A DNA stretch of 64,000 nucleotides from Schistocephalus solidus (taxonomy: Eukaryota > Platyhelminthes > Cestoda > Diphyllobothriidea > Diphyllobothriidae), in the NCBI GenBank assembly GCA_017591395.1, contig WEDG01003239.1, forward strand, positions 62,001-126,000. Direction: 5' to 3'. The notes below the pieces were generated by a model that did not search any database, had not been told where the DNA came from, and was given only the letters and a program-made list of their open reading frames with translations. Shown one piece after another: positions 57,960 through 64,000 of the stretch (its first letter is position 1; every line of letters starts with the position of its first letter). Both the position numbers and the translations under genes were made by a program.

Positions 57960-59390
57960 GTTGGAGAAGAAATATCTGAAGAAACTGCAAATAAACCCGG
58001 TGACCAGGGAGGATCTCGTCCGAGAACGACCAGTTTGGAGAAGGACAGTAAAGACAGGGGCAGCAATCTACAAAGACATCAGGATTACCGCCGCCAAGAC
58101 CAAAAGTGTGGCAGTAAATTCATCAGCACCCTCGACCAACACCGCCAATGCCCAGGCCCTTTCAACATACCCGCGCTGTCAACGCATCTTCCACACGCGA
58201 ATCAGCCTGGTTGGACATCTTCGGACGCAATGCATCAACAATCCAACAATTCCAACTTTTAAGTCAAATTCTGCCAACTCTACTTTGAACTCCCCCTCCT
58301 TTACCCCCTGGCATCAATTTCATTACTCCCACCATCATAAACACCACATCCCAATATTCATTGCCTGTTACCCCCATCACCGCCCCAATCTCTACCACCT
58401 CCACCATCGACACCACCACAATCAGCGATGGGGACTTTCTCCCAAATTGTCCTCATTGCGACTACACATTCACCTCACGCATCAGCCTGTTCGGTCACTT
58501 GCGAATCCATCGTACAGAGACTGCTGAACAAGTACGTGTAGCCCCAATACACAGCAGAGATCACCGCCTCCACTGCCCTCACTGTCTTTGCGCGTTTACT
58601 CATCGCATGGGCCTATTCGGTCACATGCGCATCCATGACAGCGGAATTCACAACAATGCCGAAAACATCAATTTCCCATGTAAACCATCCGCTCCTGTCA
58701 TTCTTACCACCACTGCCGCCTCCACTACCACGAGTGACATCACCCAAGCCCCTCTTGATTTCTCCTGCCGACACTGCACCAGCAACATCAAATCACGCAT
58801 CGGCCTGGTCGGTCACTTGCTAATCCATCGCACGGAGGCTGATTAACCAGTGCCTGGGGCTCCGACATACATTCCAAGCGCCCGCCTCCACTGCTCTCAC
58901 TGCTGCCGCACATTTTCACACCGAATGGCCTATTGGGACACATGCGCGCCTCAACGAGAGCCTGTGGTAAACCCCTGGAGGCTTAGCCACACCAGCGCAC
59001 ACTACATACACCAATACATAGACAATACCCTCATGGTGTCCTAGAAACCATGGCTTGGAAGGCTGTCAATCTGATGCTTACACCAAACTACGCCGTCGGC
59101 CCAGGGTATGTGCTGTGTGTGCCGAGTGGCTGACCAGTGGACTGGGAGTCAGACCGCGATGGCTCCTCCATATCCCCTGATTAAGTGAATCCTGGTGCGT
59201 GTGCTATGGGGGCCATGCCGTGCAGTGGCGCGCGAAGTCGAATAAAACCGACCCGTCTTCCAATATGTCTACTCCGACATCAGACAACTGACTGGCTTGG
59301 ACGGTGGTCTGATTGTGGAGGTGGGGGAGGGAGTGAGGTCGACAGCTGAGCGCATTTTCCTCACTATATAAAATCTGACGCGCTTGAAAA
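57960..59390 (+). mobile_element. 5'-truncated zinc-finger LINE copy, plus strand
   Basis: It begins at YLKKLQINPVTREDL, the segment after the reverse transcriptase, and continues through the zinc-finger block and the 3' UTR to about 59390. It then meets the opposed copy 3. It is a typical 5'-truncated insertion that landed about 25 bp beyond peptide copy B. Confidence 0.9.
58361..58846 (+). pseudogene. LINE zinc-finger fragment with three intact fingers
   Basis: The 161-codon frame holds three canonical C2H2 fingers: CPHCDYTFTSRISLFGHLRI plus His, CPHCLCAFTHRMGLFGHMRI plus His, and [20 protein letters not shown] plus His (each C-x2-C-x12-H-x3-H). They are separated by Thr/Pro/Ala-rich linkers of about 25 to 45 residues. 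Upstream, in another frame (57961-58527), a first finger reads YPRCQRIFHTRISLVGHLRT, with its first Cys changed to Tyr. A fifth finger after 58850 is damaged. The ATG is internal to the ancestral protein, so expression is not expected unless captured by a nearby promoter. Confidence 0.75.
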
Positions 59391-60152
59391 GAGCACGTTG
59401 TGGAAAAAGCCGGTGCGTACCCCCTTGAAGCAAGGGCTGCAGATGACCTTGATAAGCTTGAAAACATCTTTCATTTTCTTGCGATCCGCATACCCATGGA
59501 TCTCCTCAGCCTTTCGAAATATGCAGGCATCGCGGACCGCCTTGTTTCCCAGCAAGTCCGTTCGATCTCGCCTCCGGACGAGAACATAGTCCAGCAGATG
59601 CCAGCGCCGCGACCGAGGGTGCATCCACCTGGCCTTCTCCCGCGTCAAAAGGCAAAAGCAGGTGTTGGTCAGCAGGAAACGGTGTTCCGCAAACGTATGC
59701 AGAAGAAGAAGGCCATTATCGTTACTGCTTCCAAGACTGTGGGGACCCAGCACTCCCTGCCAGTCAGCGTGGTCCGTCCCAACGCGGGCGTTGAAGTTAC
59801 CAAGAACAATTAACTTGTCAACTTTCGGCACAGTCGCCAGCAGGGCGTGCAGGTCCTCGTAAAATTTGTCCATTGCCACATCAGAGCTCGTCATTGGGGG
59901 AGCGTAGGTGCTGATGATGGTGGCGAACTGGTCTCCCTGAAGAGGTAGGCGGAGGCTCATCAGGTGATCATTGAGACCTTGCGGCAGACAAGGCAGACGT
60001 CCCACGATGTCGTTCCGGATGGCAAAGGCAACACCAGCGTCGCGTCGCTCTGCTTTTGGCCGGCCGCTCAAGAAGAAGGTGTGGCCGGCACCCACAAACT
60101 CCAGCTGACCCTGCTCAGAGAATCGGGTCTCGCTGAGATCAGCAATGTCCAC
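59364..60152 (-). pseudogene. LINE endonuclease with internal in-frame deletion
   Basis: The 262-codon frame starts inside the endonuclease ([11 protein letters not shown]) and runs through [10 protein letters not shown], where the catalytic GDFNA Asp is changed to Asn, and LDYVLVRRR. It then jumps from AVRDA directly to [15 protein letters not shown], part of the linker before the RT. About 140 codons, including TDHRLV, are absent, yet the frame is kept. The join lies where full-length copies carry GATGCC at both breakpoints, so a microhomology deletion is likely. The end of the frame leaves the LINE and enters unrelated or opposed sequence. The enzyme would be inactive. Confidence 0.82.
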
Positions 60153-60860
60153 CTTGAAGCGCGCCAGTTCCCGAGCGATTACCGCCGTCCTCCGTTCTGG
60201 CCGGTTGCTACTAGGATTGTCTTAAAGAAAACGAACATTCCAGCCTTCTAGTGTTAGTGGACTCACCAGAGCAGCCTGAAGAGTATGGAGAGGGGGATGG
60301 GAACTAGGTGTATTGTTGTTTGTTTGAGTTTTACGACCGCGCATTTTGCGATCTGCGAGCCGCGGCCGGCTGCAGAAGACGTGATACCCAGCATTTGTTT
60401 AGGGCACCTTTTCTAGCCCCTTCCTCCGCGAGGAGGCAAGCAGTGCTGTCCCTAAATAGGGCTGCTCGGACATCCCAGCCGGCTGCCGAACTCCACTAAA
60501 TGTCATGGTTTTGATTTAGTAGGAGAGCGACCTGACTTTGACTGGGACGCCTACAGGGTTGCTCTCACTCCCATCGTAGGACTTTTGAGAGTGGGGAAGG
60601 TGGGAAGATCGGGAGTCAGACAAACCGGGTGTGGAGGCACACACAACACCGGAGACCCTCACCTGGTTTAGCCCGTGGGTCGTGATGGTTGCTTGGGGTG
60701 TGTCCACTGGGAATAACCCAACTTCAAGGAGCCCCAGGTGAGAGTTGGTTAGCAGTTAGAGGCGGCCACAGGAGCTAACACCACCTGTACGAGTCAATTT
60801 GAGTGACCAAATGCTTTATGTTTGATTATTCCCCTAACCAGTTCCCCTAGACACCCTTGG
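59395..60860 (-). mobile_element. Zinc-finger LINE copy 3 (5' end only)
   Basis: The 5' UTR (about 60240-60860) and the deleted endonuclease lie in opposite orientation to the 57960-59390 fragment, meeting it tail to tail near 59390. It is more diverged than copies 1 and 2. Its 5' end lacks the CA tract and reads CCAAGGGTGTCTAGGGG on the minus strand. Confidence 0.85.
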
Positions 60861-61254
60861 AAGGATAGAGACTCCTTGAATGGATAAGAAAAACACATAT
60901 CAGCTTTTGATGGCCCGCTGTCTGAACTGATGGGCGCCACCGATTGACCACTTATACATATGAGGGATTTTGATTTATTTAGCAGACACTAATTGAACTT
61001 TCGTAGCCTTGACCCGTTATTTTATAAATTTTGCAATGCAATACCGGTAGGCGATAGACAGTTTATCATTGATTAAAACTTGGTTTTGGCTTAAAATTTG
61101 TTCCTCTTACATCGTGCTCAAAGAGCTCTCTCAAGTTCTCAACCCTTTAATTCGACTTTGTCACAATCATTAATTGTCAGTAGTGGATCGATGCTACACC
61201 CGCAATACACGAATATAACATTTACTTCACAGCGCGTGATGGCCTCAGGTATAC
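60861..61254. other. Unassigned DNA upstream of peptide copy A
   Basis: AT-rich; no gene or repeat was recognised. Confidence 0.4.
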
Positions 61255-61371
61255 ATGTCAGGCATTCAACTACGTCAGAACCGTGTAAACAAACGCCTTT
61301 CTACAGCGTGCCGCCCACGCTACCGTAGGTTGCGATCGAGAACGTCATTGTCCACAGGCCTCTGGTCACAC
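61255..61371 (+). promoter_or_regulatory. Upstream region shared by peptide copies A and B
   Basis: Blocks GTCAGGCATTCAACTACGTC, TTTCTACAGCGTGC, GCTACCGTAGGTTGCGATCG recur in the same order upstream of copy B (57505-57595: GTGAGGCATCGCAATACGAC, CCTACAGCGTGC, GCTACCGTAATTGCGATC). The duplication therefore included regulatory DNA, and the kept blocks may be promoter elements. Confidence 0.5.
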
Positions 61372-61378
61372 TATAAAA
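61372..61378 (+). promoter_or_regulatory. TATA box of peptide copy A
   Basis: A perfect TATAAAA lies 39 nt before the ATG at 61411, so a start site near 61400 and a very short 5' UTR are expected. Confidence 0.65.
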
Positions 61379-61410
61379 ACCTGCCCGATCAGCAGTCTGC
61401 ATATCTCAGG

Positions 61411-61777
61411 ATGCGTCCCGTTGACGCTTCTTTGGCTGCTTGGTCTAGTAGCTGTAGCGGTATCTCTTCAGCCGCCAGAGGAATCTCTTCTGGTCCAGCT
61501 GTTGAAGGAGGAGGAGGAGGAGGAGGAGGAGAATGTCGTGGAAGCGAAAGTGCCGGTGCTCGAAGACGAGGCCCTGGCACCAGCGCGGCTTTCACTGAAG
61601 CCAGTTGTGCGTGCTGTAGTACGAGCCGTCAGACGCCATGGTCCGAGAATTGTTCAAAGGGCCAGAGCGTTTGGCAGAAGGGTCTGGGAGGGCGCCAAGA
61701 GGACCGGCAGAGCTGTGTGGCGGCAAATCAGCATCCCGCTGGAATGGCCGAAGAAAAAGGACAAAAAGAAAAAGTGA
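61411..61777 (+). CDS. Cationic-peptide precursor, copy A
   Basis: The frame ending at TGA 61775-61777 is open from TTG 61421 (residue 1 here; about 118 codons). A hydrophobic leader covers 2-17 (LLWLLGLVAVAVSL). A very acidic pro-region covers 19-51, with eight Glu in a row from a GAG repeat (61507-61531), and the junction is EALAPARLSLKP (50-61). A strongly basic part follows to 118, with VVRAVVRAVRRHGPRIVQ, GAKRTGRAVW and an ISIPLEW motif, ending in a Lys-rich tail. I count about 22 Lys/Arg against 3 Asp/Glu after residue 52. The segments would form amphipathic helices. The best ATG (61411, after the TATA box) is one base out of frame with the leader, although copy C starts ATG-CGA at the matching place. 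So there is a one-base indel, non-ATG initiation, or a base error. ATTAAA at 61902 could be the poly(A) signal. By architecture, a secreted antimicrobial or membrane-active peptide precursor; the family is unrecognised. Confidence 0.65.
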
Positions 61778-61979
61778 GGAGCTTGCTGTCAGAGACCTTT
61801 TGTGAAAAACATGTTCATCAAACTCGTTCCAATAAGAATACGGATCGACATTTCCCTTTGTTTTTTATGCATCCAAAAGTTTGTATGACATCCACGGGGA
61901 AATTAAACGGGCTTAAAAACAATTCCTGGCAACTTTGTGGCTTCATAAATGTAGACACACAGATTCTTAGTTAAGATAT

Positions 61980-62700
61980 GCTTAATAGGGGTTTTACAAA
62001 TTTCAATAATCAATTTTACCCATGAGGGAAAAATTGACGGTCTCGCTGTGTTTCGACAAGATTCAGTACATCCAACGCTCTAACAACCTGGTCTATGTGG
62101 CCACACCGGCAGCCGTGAGCTCAAACAAACTCGGGCCAAGTATCTGGCTGATTCTACTGCAAAGTATGCAATCCACCAAAGTAGAATCATCTAGCTGACA
62201 GCCGAACCAGTACTTCCTATGCAATCAATCCACGATTTAGCCGATGCTTACAAGACGCAATCATTTACTAGATGTTTGAGGCAAATTTTAATTATAAATT
62301 TGACAAAATCCTTAAAACAGTTCATGGATTCTTTGGGGTTCCAACATACGACATCAAGCGTCAGCACTAAAATATTTCGAAATGCGTCGTCTGTTCTTTC
62401 ATTCCGAGGTACATTGGCTTCGTACGGATTGAAGTTTTGGTAAGGGGCCTTTTTAACTTTCGGCTAATTTTAGAAATTTTTAAAGAATAAATGAAGTTTA
62501 AACATGTATGATCTGCCCTATTGAAAACGCCTTCTTCCGATTGGATTGGGTAGACTTGTAAGGTGTGTTCCAGCAATAGACCACCCAGTTTTTCAAACCA
62601 TGAAATGTTGGGGTTCGGAAGGATGTAATTTAAAAAAAATATATTATGCGTCGCGGAACTTCGCATAGCACGAAAACTGTAAGATTCGGAATCAACAACG
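61980..62700. other. Unassigned DNA
   Basis: No supported gene was seen. The 74-codon plus frame at 62219-62443 and the 99-codon minus frame at 62367-62666 overlap in opposite directions and lack recognisable domains. Confidence 0.35.
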
Positions 62701-62704
62701 TGGA

Positions 62705-64000
62705 AGGGTGGTGCAGGGACGGTGACCTGCGCGTGATTTAGTTTAAAGTGATAGTAAACTTGCGCAGCATCTACCGCACTCTCTCCTCCTCCCCCACCTG
62801 AATGACAAAGTCAAGCAGACCGGAGGTGGGAGAGGACGCAGGTGGCTGGCGCGGACGGAGCCGCCCCTGGGCATACCATCACACCTGGCTCGGATCCCAC
62901 AGAGTGGGAGTGCCATAAAGGCCACATTAAGAAAGACGCATTGCAGCCTGACACTCAGTCCGCCAGTCAGCCACTAAACACAAAACACACATTGGGTTGA
63001 ACACGCGGTCCGAGTGTTCTTTCAGTTGGCAACCCTCCTAGCCACGGCTTTTAGCACACAATGATAGTTTCAAGCACGTCAGATTGTTTATAGTGAGGAA
63101 ACTGTACTGAGCTGTCGATCTCACTCTCTCCCTCACTTGCACAGTCAGACCACCGTCCGAGCCAGTCGATCGTCTGATGTGGGAGTGGGCGCATTAGCTG
63201 ACCGGTCGGCGTACACGTCTTCGCGCACCACAGCACGACCTCACCCCCATAACGCACACACCAGGATTCATTAGATCAGGGGATATGGAGAAGCCACAGC
63301 TCGATCTGGCCCAATAACCCACACGCCAGTATTTACTTACTCAGGGGATATGGAGGACCCACCGCCGTCTGACTCCATGTCCACTGGTCAACCACTCGAC
63401 ACACGCAGCACATACACTAGGCCGACGGCGTGGTCTAGTGTAAGCGTCAGATTGGTAGCCTTACAAGCCACGGTTTCTAGGAAACAACGATATTCTTAGG
63501 TACATGATGATGATGGTGAGAGTGTTGTCTATGTATTGCTGTAGGTAGTGTGCGCTGTTGTGGCTTAGTCTCCGTTTGGTTACCACAGGTTGTCGTGGAG
63601 GCGAATATGTCCTAATTGGCCCATGCGGTGTGTAAATGTGCGAGAGCTGTGAGGGCAGTGGAGGCGGGTGTGGTGACTGTATTTCGGAGCCCCAGGCACT
63701 GGTTCACCAGCCTCCTTGCAATGGATTCGCACGTTACCGACCAGGCTGATGCGTTAGTTGAAATTGCGTACGCAATGTGGGCAGGCGAAATCGGGAGAGG
63801 CTCGGTTGACGTCATTCATTGGATTACCAGCCTCCGTGCGATGGATTCGCATGTGACCGACCTTGCCGACGTGTGAGGTGAATGTGCGATCGCATTGAGG
63901 ATAGTTTAGGAGAGAGTCCCCATCGCTGATGGTGGTTGTGTCAGTGGTGGAGGTGGTGGAGCTGGGGGGGAGATGATGGGGGTAACAGGCGATGAATATT
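62705..64000 (-). mobile_element. Zinc-finger LINE 3' end, running off the window
   Basis: The minus-strand 3' UTR (about 62705-63590) matches 46820-47670. It is followed upstream by the zinc-finger block (63600-64000), which matches 47690-48240 but has deletions. One finger reads NYPQCDRTFTS (about 63905-63875), with its first Cys changed to Tyr. The 3' terminus is cut at about GGTGGTGCAGGG, short of the end of copy 1. The rest of the element lies beyond the window. Confidence 0.88.

Noticed and set aside
61255..61974. 239-codon plus frame containing a poly-Gly run
   Set aside because: It is the alternative frame over peptide copy A; the Gly run is the GAG repeat read out of frame, and the frame has no independent support.
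62219..62666. Opposed frames downstream of peptide copy A as a fourth family member
   Set aside because: Neither has the acidic-to-basic plan, the LAPAR-type junction or the SIPL motif.

Overview
The window is eukaryotic nuclear DNA. It is AT-rich and gene-poor, with long non-coding stretches, intron-type splice signals, AT, CA and GAA microsatellites, and many decayed retroelements. There are no bacterial operons, rRNA genes or CRISPR arrays. The long retroelement reading frames (APE endonuclease plus reverse transcriptase, followed by C2H2 zinc fingers), the Penelope-like fragments and the tRNA-derived SINEs suggest a flatworm, most likely a diphyllobothriid tapeworm. That assignment is inference from family resemblance, not a search result.

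Region by region. 1-9.4 kb: AT-rich DNA with three short plus-strand candidate exons in compatible phase (an Ig-domain exon at 1862-2007, then 7068-7112 and 8355-8483). 9.5-12.6 kb: an old minus-strand LINE copy, a SINE piece and an inverted repeat. 13.0-17.6 kb: two diverged copies of one segment, each ending in a homologous candidate terminal exon. 17.6-26.3 kb: a GC-richer island, a dispersed SINE, a degenerate telomere-like tract and a hydrophobic candidate exon at 24.4 kb. 26.3-31.8 kb: a head-to-tail array of about 19 units, about 305 bp each, of a tRNA-derived SINE. 31.8-36 kb: Penelope-like remnants with inverted terminal repeats carrying hammerhead-like motifs, beside a broken Ty3/Gypsy RNase H-integrase. 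36-44 kb: mostly unassigned, with a small candidate gene at 40.5 kb. 44-52.2 kb: two head-to-tail minus-strand copies of the zinc-finger LINE, separated and bordered by CA repeats. 52-55.5 kb: SINE and duplicated intergenic DNA. 55.6-61.9 kb: three related small peptide-precursor loci interleaved with LINE pieces. 62.7-64 kb: another LINE 3' end running off the window.

The most interesting content is the 55.6-61.9 kb cluster. All three loci share a plan: hydrophobic leader (signal peptide), strongly acidic pro-region, an LAPAR-type junction, then a strongly cationic amphipathic C-terminal part. This is the architecture of antimicrobial or cytolytic peptide precursors. One copy has a TATA box and an intact cationic region, but its ATG is one base out of frame with the leader. 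A second has an intact ATG, leader and poly(A) signal but one in-frame TGA, after which the frame stays open to a matching C-terminus. The third is clearly decayed. No function has been shown; the family call rests on architecture and on similarity among the copies. Percent identities were not computed; similarity statements are by eye.
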